Positions 11,401 through 20,952 of a DNA stretch of 64,000 nt are shown here, piece after piece (position 1 is the stretch's first letter; each line of letters opens with the position of its first letter). The translations under genes were made by a program, and so were the position numbers. The notes under the pieces are model-generated. The model saw only the letters and a program-made list of their open reading frames with translations, was not told where the DNA came from and searched no databases. The stretch comes from Mesostigma viride (taxonomy: Eukaryota > Streptophyta > Mesostigmatophyceae > Mesostigmatales > Mesostigmataceae): assembly GCA_009746045.1 (NCBI GenBank), contig RPFO01000418.1, forward strand, positions 924,582-988,581, in the 5' to 3' direction.

Positions 11401-12058
11401 TCGGGATGTAGATCGCCGGCACCGTGACATGAACAGAGTTCTTGAAAATGCCGCTCCTGACGCGATGGCCAACAAGGACCCGCATATCTCGCTCTTCGTC
11501 AACAGTTATCTCGTACATGTCGTTGAAGAACATCGATATGGCCGCTTTTGCGTACTTCTCCAGCTGGTAGTCCATGGGTTCTTCCGTTTCCCAGTCAAAA
11601 TCGAAATATGGGACGACACTCACGTCGGGGGATAGAATTTCTAGCAAATGCGGATCGCTTGTTGACAACTCTGCGTGGGTCTTGATCAAGTCCTCCCTGC
11701 ACCCAAAAGCGGCATACATGTTCGTTTTTTTGTACGTGTTCAGCGCCATGAGGTACTTCATCCCACGAGAGCGACCATACGCCTCCGAAGCGTCTTGGGG
11801 TTTTTCCTCTTCGTACGAGTACATCACCCCCGGCGTCCGAGCAAAGAAAGGCGTATCTTTCGACGCGAACCACAGAGGAACAAATTCCGCGGCGGTCGAC
11901 ATCTTAGAGGTTGTGTGAGCGCGAGAGTGTGGATTGTCGTGGGAGAGTCCACCTTTATCCCCGTGGGAGATCTCCGACGGGGAATCGACTCGTGTCGGCT
12001 TGTCGGTCACGTCGTGTCGGTCGACCGTGTCGTCATGCAGGTTGAAGTTCGAGACCAT
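8471..12058 (-). CDS. primase-helicase (AEP primase plus UL9/OBP-like helicase)
   Basis: This 1195-aa protein probably primes and unwinds viral DNA during replication. The N-terminal part is an archaeo-eukaryotic primase: YFDFDWE with D153 and D155 (DxD), SVH at 208-210 and D293 in CYDRTIYSRYRAFR. A UL52-like zinc motif follows (C420, C423, H427, C446, H452). The C-terminal half is an SF2 helicase of the herpes origin-binding-protein type: Walker A NCGTGKS 503-509, DEIY 608-611, motif V-like FSPTITVGVSY near 769-779, and QQIFRVR 805-811 as motif VI. Start: the first ATG is at 12058; MSTAAEF at 11902 is an alternative. The gene is intact and belongs to the early-type left arm next to the recombinase. 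It has no family-B polymerase partner here, so host or helper polymerase is probably used. Confidence 0.85.
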   Translation of the reverse strand: MVSNFNLHDDTVDRHDVTDKPTRVDSPSEISHGDKGGLSHDNPHSRAHTTSKMSTAAEFVPLWFASKDTPFFARTPGVMYSYEEEKPQDASEAYGRSRGMKYLMALNTYKKTNMYAAFGCREDLIKTHAELSTSDPHLLEILSPDVSVVPYFDFDWETEEPMDYQLEKYAKAAISMFFNDMYEITVDEERDMRVLVGHRVRSGIFKNSVHVTVPAIYIPTMEDRVKMGELFQSFLLQCAMDLSSGYQSEVCQRLVKSQHSKEDWENMHANGNPIVEKTTGVWAPKHDIKFCYDRTIYSRYRAFRMIGMKKRGDIGEDAYLRPVQGGSSDVGEYLVTVFNEEGLTRLPHVDDAELSETSHTVFRGYGKTIPPPQGLDISPSIEAMKRFSPGCKFMRTTCKESDRGVATFVKYSVDSVDPLCRICLKIHDNNGPYNLLLPNGAVQYRCHQDSQHRFIEISPPVMKLADSDKVPFTHTYSSEKIKPFSWDALFRGPHKSTILVQSNCGTGKSERIRELVNEAVRRDPGIRVCCMVANISLSKEEDRNYKSLGERGRTIAWEDNAFHILSSDPNFRHYLSGPKGMMSDDRVLVVLNSILRVTDQPFDLLILDEIYNTLTAISQRHVDYKREVLRKFIRLIETSKVVIALDATVTRKVYEFIAAYRAADTMEVDCNTFRRPTNRTLRWVDVTSEKNWRKVCVDRFVTECQRRIEAGERIFCPMSGKKEAAMAYEVLKKITEQKKNGRLYTSLTSKEDLEVGANAAWADLDFLIFSPTITVGVSYTEHTFDSMVGMFINGDNYASYTTTLQQIFRVRHLVKGEMVIFYRDDTSLINRPPTDYGTIVENMIAGDTALIQLLFDNADVVCDWSADKSRIYDRNCPKFRLFCRNQQDLAVSRSHYKGNLIKILTEDYGVEVSAVEELGDIDAPPLPVLEDPDKDREVVLLSEEEYKDLEGRIGGTVPLSPYEMRLKAVYELTHRLYEIPYDLIDDELPQILEKEMGRKAYVGVRQYSKLTGLGTKEHFRDNLLILQKSESLFDLKAYSRFGLAQSLAITLKLLEGTPIIDFITTADPSNLTMKLTRDETIALGNRIDGEIADKAWFMRSTFGYQRRAGEAGSLSFAQCSGLVNRLLSPTLGISAKGSKGNSRGGGCLEISKADMHAFLDRYKPSWWGDEKDYSITSLSGLSMDEIAPFLHGADK

Positions 12059-12252
12059 CCTGGAAGGCTGTATATCGTATGTTCAGAAAAAAAAGTTTGG
12101 ATTAAAAAATATTCAGTTCGTCTAAAAACACACAAAACTCGAACCTCGAACCTCGAGAAAATGATCCCATGGAAATTTTTATTTTCATGCACATTGCATG
12201 CATTTTAGAATATACTTTTCGACATCCATGAAAATTTCCCACGGGAAACTAT
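12059..12252. promoter_or_regulatory. upstream region of primase-helicase / end of recombinase
   Basis: This AT-rich spacer serves as promoter region for the primase-helicase (AT runs at 12085-12115 on the minus strand) and 3' region for the recombinase. An imperfect inverted repeat (CCCATGGAAATTTTTATTTT near 12167 against CATGAAAATTTCCCACGGG near 12229) may form a hairpin. There is no gene in it. Confidence 0.35.
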
Positions 12253-13533
12253 CTACTTTTTCCTCGGCCTCAGCCGACGTCCGCCAGTCTCGCCACCTTG
12301 GGGGGTCACACCCCCCTGCCGCTCGTAAAGGGCTCCTGTGAGCACGTCGTGTCCCATCAAGTCACCAGCCCATTTTCGCTTTTGCCACGACGCGCCCTTC
12401 AAGAAACGGGTGATGTACGCCTGCCTCGTTGCATCGATTCCGTGGTAGATGCGGTTATAGCGGCTGCTATACAGGGTGTGATCTATTGGATTGCCCGGAG
12501 ACCTCGGGTCCTCGAATACGTACGCCTGGTTAGCTCTCGCCCCAAGTGCGTTAATCAGCTTAGAGTACCCATCTGGGATCTTGAAGTCGTAGACGCCGAA
12601 AGTCTCTCGCGTCTTGAATTTTTTGATGATGATGCGATGCTCGCTAGGAATGTATCCGTTCTCGTGCGGCCCGAGCTCGTCGATAGACCCGACGATGCGC
12701 ATTTGATCGTGGTCGTACCTGGTCGGAGGCAATTTATCACCAGACAGATAGAGAAGACCCATCAGAGCTGCGTCGGAGGCCGGGTCCTTTTTGTACTCGG
12801 CGGCGGCGATGCGCTGGAGCTGCTCGTACGTGTGTCTCAGGGGCTTGTTCTCGGCCCTGTAGAACTTCCTGTCGAGATCGCCGACCTTCAGCTCACTGAT
12901 TCGGGCAGCGTATGCGTCTGTCACGTCGCGTGGGAGCCTCTTCTCGGATGGCATCATTCGATTCACCCCGTTGACGACTCCAAGAAGGTTCTTCTCGTTC
13001 TCCCTCCACGCGTCCTCTTTCGAATGCGCGAGATTGCGTTTGGGTTCCGAGGTCTCGTGGACGACGCGAAGGACGAGGGCGGTGTCGGCGAGGCAGTCGA
13101 CCGACTCGTCTTGCGAGCACCCCATTTTGTCGAGAAGAACTCGCAGCCTGCCGATGTAACCTTTCGCGGTTCTGCGCGTCGCCCCTCGCTCTTTCGAGGG
13201 CCTTCCAGGCTCGTGATGCTCTGGCCGGGCATCCGCTGCGGCGACGGCCTCGTTGAACGTCCAATATCGCCCATCGCTAACTCGCGCGGTAGTTTCGCCG
13301 GGGTGAACCGGTTCCGGCGAGGGTGGAGAGGTCGCTTCCAAGCCGATTTTGTCCGCACACTCCTGGTTGTTCGCGATCCATCGGTCACTGGGATTCCAAA
13401 TGCCCTTCTTGACCTTGCTCTTGGCCGATATGCAGTTCGTCTGATCGCGGGCGATGGCTCGCCTCTTCGCCTGCGCCCGTCGCCACTGCTCGCGACGCTC
13501 CTCTACAGTCACCGTCATTTGATGACTGAACAT
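12253..13533 (-). CDS. tyrosine recombinase (integrase)
   Basis: This 426-aa integrase probably inserts the viral genome into host DNA through a 3'-phosphotyrosine intermediate. Catalytic residues of the family are visible: R272 in PPTRYDHDQMRI, a beta-hairpin lysine at 305 or 307 in IIIKKFKTRE, R370 in DATRQAYITRF, H395 in LMGHD and Y403 in ALYERQ. I chose the ATG at 13533 (MFSHQMTV); the frame runs further upstream only through a GTG. A TATAAAAAG lies 23-32 bases before this ATG. The 5' end overlaps the AT-hook gene by 149 bases in another frame. The virus sits within a (TTAA)n tract, so this enzyme may favour such targets. Relatives are the YR integrases of virophages and PLVs. Confidence 0.85.
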   Translation of the reverse strand: MFSHQMTVTVEERREQWRRAQAKRRAIARDQTNCISAKSKVKKGIWNPSDRWIANNQECADKIGLEATSPPSPEPVHPGETTARVSDGRYWTFNEAVAAADARPEHHEPGRPSKERGATRRTAKGYIGRLRVLLDKMGCSQDESVDCLADTALVLRVVHETSEPKRNLAHSKEDAWRENEKNLLGVVNGVNRMMPSEKRLPRDVTDAYAARISELKVGDLDRKFYRAENKPLRHTYEQLQRIAAAEYKKDPASDAALMGLLYLSGDKLPPTRYDHDQMRIVGSIDELGPHENGYIPSEHRIIIKKFKTRETFGVYDFKIPDGYSKLINALGARANQAYVFEDPRSPGNPIDHTLYSSRYNRIYHGIDATRQAYITRFLKGASWQKRKWAGDLMGHDVLTGALYERQGGVTPQGGETGGRRLRPRKK

Positions 13534-13879
13534 GAGACAATTTTTTTGCTCTGGGCTTTTTATACCCCACGGGGTGGATTCTTGGGCGTCCTCTGGGTCG
13601 CTTCGGTTCGTGTCGTTTTTCCGTTTTGGAGGGTAAACGACCACGTGGACGCCTCCTGTCGCTCACCAAGGCGAGGATAGCCAATCGGATTTTGGGTTTC
13701 ATATCGTGACAGGTGGACGGAATCGTGTCGTTGTGGCCAGCTTCGTGAAGGATCCTAACGACACGTTCTAACGTTTTAGATCCGAGACGGGATCCCGCGC
13801 AGTACCGAAGCAGTGCTTGAGTGTCTAGAACGTACTCCTTCTCGACGCCAGTGTATCGTTTTGCGGGCGAAGGATCCAT
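13385..13879 (-). CDS. AT-hook basic protein
   Basis: This 164-aa protein is of unknown precise role. After an unremarkable N-terminal half it has KRPRGRPRIHP, an AT-hook core (PRGRP) that binds the minor groove of AT-rich DNA, preceded by a related RRPRGRLPSK and followed by a lysine-rich stretch. The C-terminal 50 residues overlap the recombinase start in another frame and are low in structure. Position between recombinase and packaging ATPase, in the same direction, suggests the left-arm unit. It could be a DNA-bending accessory protein for integration or packaging; that is inference. The ATG at 13879 follows an AT-rich stretch (GATATAAC). Confidence 0.55.
   Translation of the reverse strand: MDPSPAKRYTGVEKEYVLDTQALLRYCAGSRLGSKTLERVVRILHEAGHNDTIPSTCHDMKPKIRLAILALVSDRRRPRGRLPSKTEKRHEPKRPRGRPRIHPVGYKKPRAKKLSHVQSSNDGDCRGASRAVATGAGEEASHRPRSDELHIGQEQGQEGHLESQ
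13556..13565 (-). promoter_or_regulatory. TATA box of the recombinase gene
   Basis: GTATAAAAAG on the minus strand lies 23-32 bases before the recombinase ATG at 13533, inside the AT-hook gene. No TCTA motif accompanies it, in contrast to the right-arm genes, which suggests a different (early) promoter class. Confidence 0.5.
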
Positions 13880-13901
13880 GTTATATCATAATCAGAGAAA
13901 T

Positions 13902-14480
13902 TTATTTTATCGACAGGAAAACATTGAAGTTCTTTCGAAACATTTTTTTCGGGCCGCGTTGGTCGAAGTCGATCCCGAAAAAGCTATGAGGGTCGTCCTT
14001 GACGGCGTGATCCCATAGCGCGAGAAACTCGTCTGGCGCCACGGCTCCTGCGCTCTCTTCCGCGATCTGACGCGCGGCCCTGTGGTCTTTTGTGCGAAAG
14101 AGAGCCAGAAAACTAATATTGGCTTGCACTGCTCTAGGAACACCACCGCTGGTGTACGCTTGCGTAAGGAAAATCATACTCGTTAGGAAATGTCTGTGCT
14201 TGAAAGCAAAAGCCGCGACAGAGTTTTTGGAAGAGCTTTGGTAGAGTGCGCTCCCTTGCATATCGTCAATCAGAATCAGTGAGCTAGGAGGACCGTGCTC
14301 GAACCTGGTCTCGGGTTTCGTCCAGTTCATGGCGTCTAGACGCAGATACATCGACAGCTCCATCAAGTCTTCGTTTTTCTTTCCGTGGACGTATTCGCGC
14401 TGGAACGTTTCCCATACCCTGAGATCGTCCTTGTACCGCTCGTACTCGTGGAGGTCAGATTTGATGTGATCCACCATTCC
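13902..14480 (-). pseudogene. packaging ATPase, C-terminal part (split by Copia-1)
   Basis: This is the C-terminal two thirds of an FtsK/HerA-type (A32-like) ATPase that pumps DNA into the capsid. The Walker B strand is SLILIDDMQ and a sensor glutamine follows in MIFLTQAY. The Walker A half lies at 22652-22962, on the far side of Copia-1. Removing the element and one copy of its ATTCC duplication restores an uninterrupted frame of 294 codons plus stop (311 + 574 = 885 nt), so no other lesion has accumulated. The frame that appears to continue from here into the LTR is an accident. Confidence 0.85.
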
Positions 14481-15124
14481 ATTTAGATGAACGCGGATCA
14501 GTGAGTTTCTGGTCTTCCCAAGATGTGATGAATGGAGCCATGGTTTCAACCAGCGGCTTTTAACCTTTACCACAGTTGCCTCACTACCCTGTGGTCACTA
14601 GCCTGAGGCGGCAGTACCCACGGACGGTGTTGGGAAAAGACGCTTGGCCACTGCTGTGTCCGAGCCTTTCTAGGTCTCACCATTGCTGCCAGGCCTTGCA
14701 CGCCTTGGCAGGTCCGCCACTGTCAATTTCCTTGGTTGCATCAATCCAGGACGTCTGTCCTTCCATGAATGACAGTAACGCTCTGGATTTATCCGTCATG
14801 ACAAGTACCCGTCCATCCCAGGCCTGCAGGACTGCCAGTCCTGAAGTCCTGTGACATTCTTGGTACCATCAACCAATATTGACCACAGTACCTCCTAGTG
14901 ACAGTCGGTCCTGTGACACGTAACTTGTGATGGTTCACCCAACACTGCCACGTGCCCTGTCCCTCACGTGTCCTTAGTCCTGGTACTGCTGTAGCGTCCG
15001 GCGGCATTACTTCGGGACTTGATAACTCTCAAGTTCCTTGTCCAAATGAGGCGTTTAGCACGGCGTTGGAAAGGCCACTTCAAGTATGATATGCTTAGCA
15101 TATTGCATCACCAATATGCTAACT
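14481..15124 (-). repeat. Copia-1 3' LTR
   Basis: This 644-bp direct repeat of 22008-22651 holds no gene; the small open frames in it occur in both copies. Confidence 0.92.
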
Positions 15125-16088
15125 CCAACCCTTTCTTGTTTTGGAGCTGCAAGCTTCACACCATGACCAACCCATTCCTTGCTGCCTTGTGAAATGGACA
15201 CCTGGTTACCCTGGACTTATAATAAGCCTCATGAGCACCCCTTTTGCCACCTTAATGGTATCCTCTTTTAGGGATCTATGGTTCAACCCTGCCATCTGAT
15301 CATTAACTTGACCTGCAGGTCATCCCCAACCCTTTCTTTTGCAACTGTACCTTGGCTTGGGCTTAAAGGAGGATATTGAATATTCCTTAGGCAACATATC
15401 CTGGATATCTGAATGAGAGGCCCTGACTACAGGAAACGTATTACAGTGAGTTCCTGGTCTTCCCAGTTATCACTGGCGCCCGTTTCATGGCGCCCGCCCC
15501 GAGCGTTCCAGGCATCATCCATCCAAATGTTCACCAATGGAAGCCACTTCAACACCACTGTGCCACTGCTTGATGGGGAGCCCATGTCATCACTGGGTGT
15601 TAAAGCCCAGGAGTCATACATACCAGGCTGTGGCTCAACTAGGGAATCGAACCCTACCCCAGAACCCCAGGTTAAACTTAACCTGGTCACATGACAGACA
15701 ACAAGAGAGATTGGCATACAACATGATTATGTTTTATTATAGAATATCCACCAAAACCAATGCTGAGTGTTCCCAGTGGACCAGCCTGCACCAGCAAGGC
15801 CCAACTGTCAGGTTACAACACCATAATATCCAAGGTTGTCACTTATTCACAGCTAAAGAAAACTAAACAAGAGAGATATATACAAACAACCTGGAAGAAC
15901 TCTCAACATGGCCTGCCCTGTCATGGCCTAACTGCCCGAGGCCAAAGGCATCCCACTGTGCTAATCCTTTACAGGAAGAGCTTGCTCCTGTTGAGCCTTC
16001 TACCTGCTTGGTGACAGGTAGGCTACCTGTTGCCCTCCCCCCTGGGGACAACAGCACTGGTCAGCCACCAACTGGCAAAGGCTGGACT
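15125..16088 (-). other. Copia-1 3' non-coding region
   Basis: The purine tract AAAACAAGAAAGGGTTGG (15142-15125) adjoins the LTR and matches those of Copia-2 and Copia-3. A T-arm-like hairpin lies at 15640-15656. A motif AATAAAACATAATCATG (near 15739-15723) is shared with Copia-2 near 40189-40205. No ORF of interest is present. Confidence 0.7.
15640..15656 (-). ncRNA. T-arm-like hairpin, Copia-1
   Basis: On the minus strand TAGGG-TTCGATT-CCCTA forms a 5-bp stem with a 7-base loop of the tRNA T-loop consensus. The downstream GAGCCACAGCCTGG and a CTGGG/CCCAG hairpin are shared with Copia-2. Confidence 0.6.
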
Positions 16089-19000
16089 TCAAGTCCCACC
16101 AGAAAAGGGGTACATGAGCCCTTTGAGCACAGGGTATTGCAGCTCAGCCTTGCTCTCCAGCTTGGTGAGGGCGTCTGCTGGGTTGTCAACACCAGGCACA
16201 TGTTCAAGATGAGCAAGGTAAGACATCTCCTTCAGCAACAAATAATCCAGATCCCTGCTCCTGGCGAGCTGTCTGTGCACAAACTGCACCATGCCCATGC
16301 TGTCTGTCTTGACCAGTGTGTGCAGCTGCAAGCTACAGGAAGCTACCTGACAGAGCTGGTAGAATAACTCCCTGAGGTAAAGAGCAGTGTGTAGCCCCTC
16401 ACATATTGCCCTGCACTCAGCAATGTCACTGCTGGGCGTCACCCTGTTCTGTAACCTACTGTACCAGCTGACCAGAGAAGTGTGCTCCTGTTGTAGTGTA
16501 ATGAGTGCTGCTGCCCTACCCCTGACATCCGTCACCTTCCTGCTGTCCATGGAACTGTCCACAAAAAGCACCATGTTGAGTGGTTTGTACAAGTCCACAG
16601 CTGCCAGTATGAGTGGAGGTGAGCTCCTGACAGACTCAACCACCTGCTCTGCCCCTACCTCAACCAGCTGAGCATCTGTGAGCCTACTCAGCACCAACAA
16701 ATCTGGGGCACAAATGCTAGCTAGCCAAGCCAACATTCCCCTGATTGTGGCACACCTGGCCTGGGTAATGGGCTGCTGGAGGGCATCAATGATCTGCTGA
16801 GGATAGTTGTTGCCACCCTCCATCTTGATAAACCAAGTACCTGCCCTCTTGATCAGCGTGGCCTGCATTCCACAAAACACCATGGGCTCATCCTGTTTCA
16901 TGTGCTGGACCTTTCCTAACTCAAACCTCTTCTGGATCTTGGACAGTACTGAATCCACCCACTCAGGAGGCCCTAGAAGGTGCAGGTCATCTCCATGCAG
17001 AGATGCAAACACAGGCAACCCTTCATGAGTACTCTGGAACAAGCAAGGATCAACTGGAGACACAGTAAAGCCACAGTGAGTTTTCAGAAACTTTTCCAGG
17101 CTCTTTCTCCAGATGATAGGGCTGGACCTGAGACCCTCCAAACCCTTGAGTATTCTGAGATATTTTGACTTGATCTCTGCTCTCCACACCTTGGGCACTG
17201 TTACAAAGAAGGGAGGGATATCACGCCACGTCTCCTTGGCCTGCTCCACATCACCTTTAAGAAAAGCCCTCTTGAAATCAATCAGCACAGAGCTGTACGC
17301 AATGCCCTTGACCAGGAAAGACAGATATATACACAGAACAATCCTCCAGGTATCATGCAGCATCCCAGGCGTATACAACTCCTCATCTGTCAGCTCCCCC
17401 GTGCCATGGTACTCAGTCACAACTGGCCTCACATGTGGCACCTGCACACCGTCTATCTCCTTCAGCTTGAGCACAAACAAGAGCCTTAGCAACTGATGCT
17501 CCCTGGGCAACTCATCCACAGGCTCAGCACAGTTAGACACTATCCAGTCATGCCCACTGGAGACAAACCCTAGAATCCATGCCTTAGCCATCTTGGGGCT
17601 TTGCATCAACTCTACCAACTGGTGCCAGGAAATAGGACTGTGACCAGCAATCTGGTACTTGTGCACCCCCAAGTCCCGTGGATCTAGGGTGGTTGGGATG
17701 ATCAACAAGTCCTCAGCAATGGGCTCCTTGCCTTCAGGCCCCACACTCTGCTGCCCCTTCACAGCCTTGACTGCCACAGCTAGACCCTTGGAGTAGTGAT
17801 ATCTCTGGAGGGGCAAACTGCCGTGACCTTCTAGTGCAAGCTCATCTGCTGACAGAGTCACTCCTGGCATGCACAAGAAATTCTGGCCCAAAATGGCAGG
17901 CCCCTGGTACCCTTCCACCACACAGAACGCAGTGGGGACACCCAGGATAGGCACAGTCACTTCCCCTAGGATCTTCATTGTTACAGTGCCCGTAAAGTCA
18001 CTCACTGCCCTGCAGCCAGCCTTATTCACCTTCAGGCCCTGAGCATCCTCCACCCTGATGATAGACACCTCTGAGTTAGTATCCACTTCTAGGGTAGCAG
18101 CCCAGCAAGAACCCCATTCAGTCAACTTAGATACCTTGGGATCCTTGTGCTTGTTGAACATGAGCGACCGGACAATGTCTGCCATGAGTGGCCTCTTGGA
18201 CCCTGGTGCAGGCCCAGCCCCCGTTGGCTCCACCACAGGTGATGCAGTTGCCTCCTGCACCTCATCATCATCAGAGGGATAGCCACCTCCCACGTCAGTG
18301 ACAGGCACATCAACTACCTGGTCCTCAACCTGGCCCTCCAGCCAACACTGGGGTCCAGGCCCGTCTGCAGGCCAGATTGCATGTGGCTTGCGTTCCTTGA
18401 CGTTGGCCCAGCTCAACCTGTAAACATGCCTGGGATTACTCTCCAAGGCCACAAGGCAGGAACGATTGGCATCTTCCACACAGGTCACCACCCCGTTCTG
18501 CCACTTGCCCCTCTTGCCCTGCATTGATGGCTCCTTCCACATTCTGACCTTCAGCCCCACCTGAGGCCTCAGCACATTCCAGCCCCTATCCTTGCGTCTC
18601 AACTGAGCAAACACCCTGTCTGCTTTCCTCAAGCATGCCTGGACCACTTCCTGGGCTAGCATCCCAAACTGCAGTGCTACAGGATTGACAGCCACCCCGT
18701 CATAATAGTAGTTTATTCTGAGGTTCAGCTGTTCTTCCACCTGCCTGGTCCACGCTGCCCTCTCCAAAGCAGATGCTACCAGTGGCACCTTAGGTTCTGC
18801 CAGCACTACGGTCTTGACCTCCCTGATGGATCTCTCCACAGCACCTTGCTGTCCATGGCTCTCCCTGGGCGTGACCAGCAGCTTGCATGGCAGTTGCTCC
18901 TGCTGTGACAGTAGGCACTCAAACTGAATATCAGCCTGTACTGTCTTGTACACCCCAAAGCCTGGTAAGAGAGTCTGCAAGCCCAGCAGCAGGGTATTCC

Positions 19001-19628
19001 CCTTCATATCTGGCAGAATCTGGAGCAGCCTGTACCTGCTAAATCTGTCCACTGCCACCAAAATGTATAAGCCCCTGATATGCTGGACGTCTACCTGGAT
19101 GTCCCCCTTCTCCCTGGCAGGCTCCCTAGCATGGGACCTTGGCTTCTTGGCAGCATTCTCCTTACAAGCACATTGCTCAGCTGCAGCCCTGCATGCTTCC
19201 CTCAGTGGCTCATCTCCAATCTTCCAACCAAACATCTCAGCCATGGCTGTGTGACCAAAGATATTGTGCAGCCTGCGTCCAGCATCCGTGTAGCTCAGTT
19301 GCCTAGCCAGATTACGCACCTGGGAAGACGCCTGGACGGGCCCTGCGTGTGAGGACGCAACATCCACCTTCTGCATCTTGGATCCAGAGGACCCAGCAGA
19401 CCCTCCCAGCAGAGCATCTAGGCTCCCAGAGCCAACCCTGTCTGGGGACCCTCCACCTGTTGACAGTTGAGGGGATTGTTGTGCTGCAGCATGCATGCAA
19501 TCTTGTGGAATGAGAACATCAGTACACCCCTGGTGCTGATCAGAGGTGGCACCCTGCCCAGATTTATTTACATGTGAAGCTGTGTCCCCACAGGGTGTCT
19601 CACTATGTACACGGGACTGCTTCACTAG
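16089..19628 (-). CDS. pol: Copia-1 pol (integrase, protease-like, RT, RNase H)
   Basis: This 1178-residue frame (numbered from 19625) lies in phase with gag behind a UGA-CUA, so it is probably made by stop readthrough; it has no ATG of its own. Order: zinc-binding-like H120, H125, C152, C154; integrase core with D179, D232 and E264 (31 residues between the last two); SH3-like C-domain near 356-410; a retropepsin-like segment with DTN 515-517 and ILGQNFL 578-584; RT with DFKRAFL (D783) and HGDD 877-880; RNase H with D1023, E1070, D1108 and NPADALTK. The protease-like domain is misplaced compared with normal Copia, where it precedes integrase. HGDD replaces the usual YVDD. The frame is intact. 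Confidence 0.88.
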   Translation of the reverse strand, partial: LVKQSRVHSETPCGDTASHVNKSGQGATSDQHQGCTDVLIPQDCMHAAAQQSPQLSTGGGSPDRVGSGSLDALLGGSAGSSGSKMQKVDVASSHAGPVQASSQVRNLARQLSYTDAGRRLHNIFGHTAMAEMFGWKIGDEPLREACRAAAEQCACKENAAKKPRSHAREPAREKGDIQVDVQHIRGLYILVAVDRFSRYRLLQILPDMKGNTLLLGLQTLLPGFGVYKTVQADIQFECLLSQQEQLPCKLLVTPRESHGQQGAVERSIREVKTVVLAEPKVPLVASALERAAWTRQVEEQLNLRINYYYDGVAVNPVALQFGMLAQEVVQACLRKADRVFAQLRRKDRGWNVLRPQVGLKVRMWKEPSMQGKRGKWQNGVVTCVEDANRSCLVALESNPRHVYRLSWANVKERKPHAIWPADGPGPQCWLEGQVEDQVVDVPVTDVGGGYPSDDDEVQEATASPVVEPTGAGPAPGSKRPLMADIVRSLMFNKHKDPKVSKLTEWGSCWAATLEVDTNSEVSIIRVEDAQGLKVNKAGCRAVSDFTGTVTMKILGEVTVPILGVPTAFCVVEGYQGPAILGQNFLCMPGVTLSADELALEGHGSLPLQRYHYSKGLAVAVKAVKGQQSVGPEGKEPIAEDLLIIPTTLDPRDLGVHKYQIAGHSPISWHQLVELMQSPKMAKAWILGFVSSGHDWIVSNCAEPVDELPREHQLLRLLFVLKLKEIDGVQVPHVRPVVTEYHGTGELTDEELYTPGMLHDTWRIVLCIYLSFLVKGIAYSSVLIDFKRAFLKGDVEQAKETWRDIPPFFVTVPKVWRAEIKSKYLRILKGLEGLRSSPIIWRKSLEKFLKTHCGFTVSPVDPCLFQSTHEGLPVFASLHGDDLHLLGPPEWVDSVLSKIQKRFELGKVQHMKQDEPMVFCGMQATLIKRAGTWFIKMEGGNNYPQQIIDALQQPITQARCATIRGMLAWLASICAPDLLVLSRLTDAQLVEVGAEQVVESVRSSPPLILAAVDLYKPLNMVLFVDSSMDSRKVTDVRGRAAALITLQQEHTSLVSWYSRLQNRVTPSSDIAECRAICEGLHTALYLRELFYQLCQVASCSLQLHTLVKTDSMGMVQFVHRQLARSRDLDYLLLKEMSYLAHLEHVPGVDNPADALTKLESKAELQYPVLKGLMYPFSGGT

Positions 19629-20952
19629 TCACTTCTGATCAGACTGCCCCTTCTTCTTGTTTGGGCAATCCCTCTTCCAGTGACCTTCCTTGCCACAAGC
19701 AAAACACTTGCTCTTGCCAGACCCTCCCCCTGGGGCCTTGCTGTCCTGCTTGTTCTGGTTGCCTGAGGCTTGATTGTTATTCTGCCCCTGGCCACCACCC
19801 TTACCCTGCTGATGGCTGTTACGGTTGCCAGACTGGTTCCCCTGATTCTGGTTCCCCTGCTGACCTCCTCCACCACCCTGGTTCTGCTCCTTCTGGGCCT
19901 GCTTCCTTCTCCTGCTACCATACCGTGTCCCAGATGGGGTACGGTTCTTGCCCTGGCTAGCCTGAGACGCTGACCCTCCCTGAGAACTGATACCCTTGCA
20001 GGTAGGGACCCGGGTCCTGAAGTTTAGTATCACACGCTTCAGAGCCCCCCAGGTGCCATCAGTGAGATCACAGAGCTGCCTAGCAGTAGCCCTACCTTCC
20101 TCTGACAAGCCCATCTTATCAAAGAAGTGGTCTGCTGCTGCCCTGACTGTCACACTGAAGCCCTGCTTCTTGCCTGCCTCCACGATCAACTCAAACCTGG
20201 CCAGCTCAGCAGCCACCTCACCCTTGATCTCAAACTCATCAAATTCTCTCTTCTTTTCCATGGTGAGATTGTGAACCCTGTCAGAAAACTCCTCCTTGAT
20301 GTCATCCAGGAACTGCAGCCAAGTGTGCCCCTCTTTCAGAGCATGCCTAGCCATGTCATTGACCCTTTCAGACGACCCCTTGTTTGCGGTGGAAGAGTGA
20401 AACACCCTGACAATATCCACACCTGCTGCGACAGAGCCCACAACTAGCTTCATGTCATCAAGCCATTTATCCAGGTTGTCTTGCTTCAAGGGAGGGTTGA
20501 GCGCTTTCTGCCCATTCATGACTGTCACAGCATCAGAAAATGGACGGGTGCCAGGCAACACACTCCCCACACGCACTGGTGGTGCCTGGGGAGGGTCAAT
20601 CCTAGCCTCCAAACGCTCGGGCAACACCAGACACCCTATCGTGAACAGCAGCTTGCTTTGCAGCACGCACACCTGGGGTGACGATGGCGTCCTCCTCACC
20701 AGGCGTTGTGAGCACCACTGCATCCGTAGGTCGCCTGGCACGCTTGACTTTCTCCGCCTCAGCTTGCCCATCACGCCACCGCTTGTGTGTTCTCCCGGCT
20801 CTGGGGTCCATCTCTGGGATAGGTTGCCCAGCTGGCGCCTCCACGCCCCTCTCCTCCATCGCCTCCCCTTCCTCTCTGGCGATGTCCTCCTCTGCCGTTC
20901 GCTCCCGTTGCTCCTCGAATGTCGCCGCACCCCGGCTTGCCCTCCTAGGCAT
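19629..20952 (-). pseudogene. gag: Copia-1 gag, frame-disrupted
   Basis: This capsid/nucleocapsid precursor is homologous to Copia-2 gag (for example VTVMNGQKxLNPPL and VFHSST). It ends in a basic Q/G/N-rich tail with the zinc knuckle CFACGKEGHWKRDC. The expected start (MPRRASRG, ATG at 20952) follows TGTATATA, exactly as in Copia-2. That N-terminal frame stops at 20602, while the capsid frame runs 20930-19629, so a frameshift lies between about 20600 and 20700. It may be a mutation or an assembly error. The stop is UGA followed by CUAG. Confidence 0.75.

Noticed and set aside
12298-13680. 460-codon plus-strand frame antisense to the recombinase
   Set aside because: It begins with ATG and is long, but it shows no domain, while the opposite strand has the full tyrosine recombinase signature and a TATA box.
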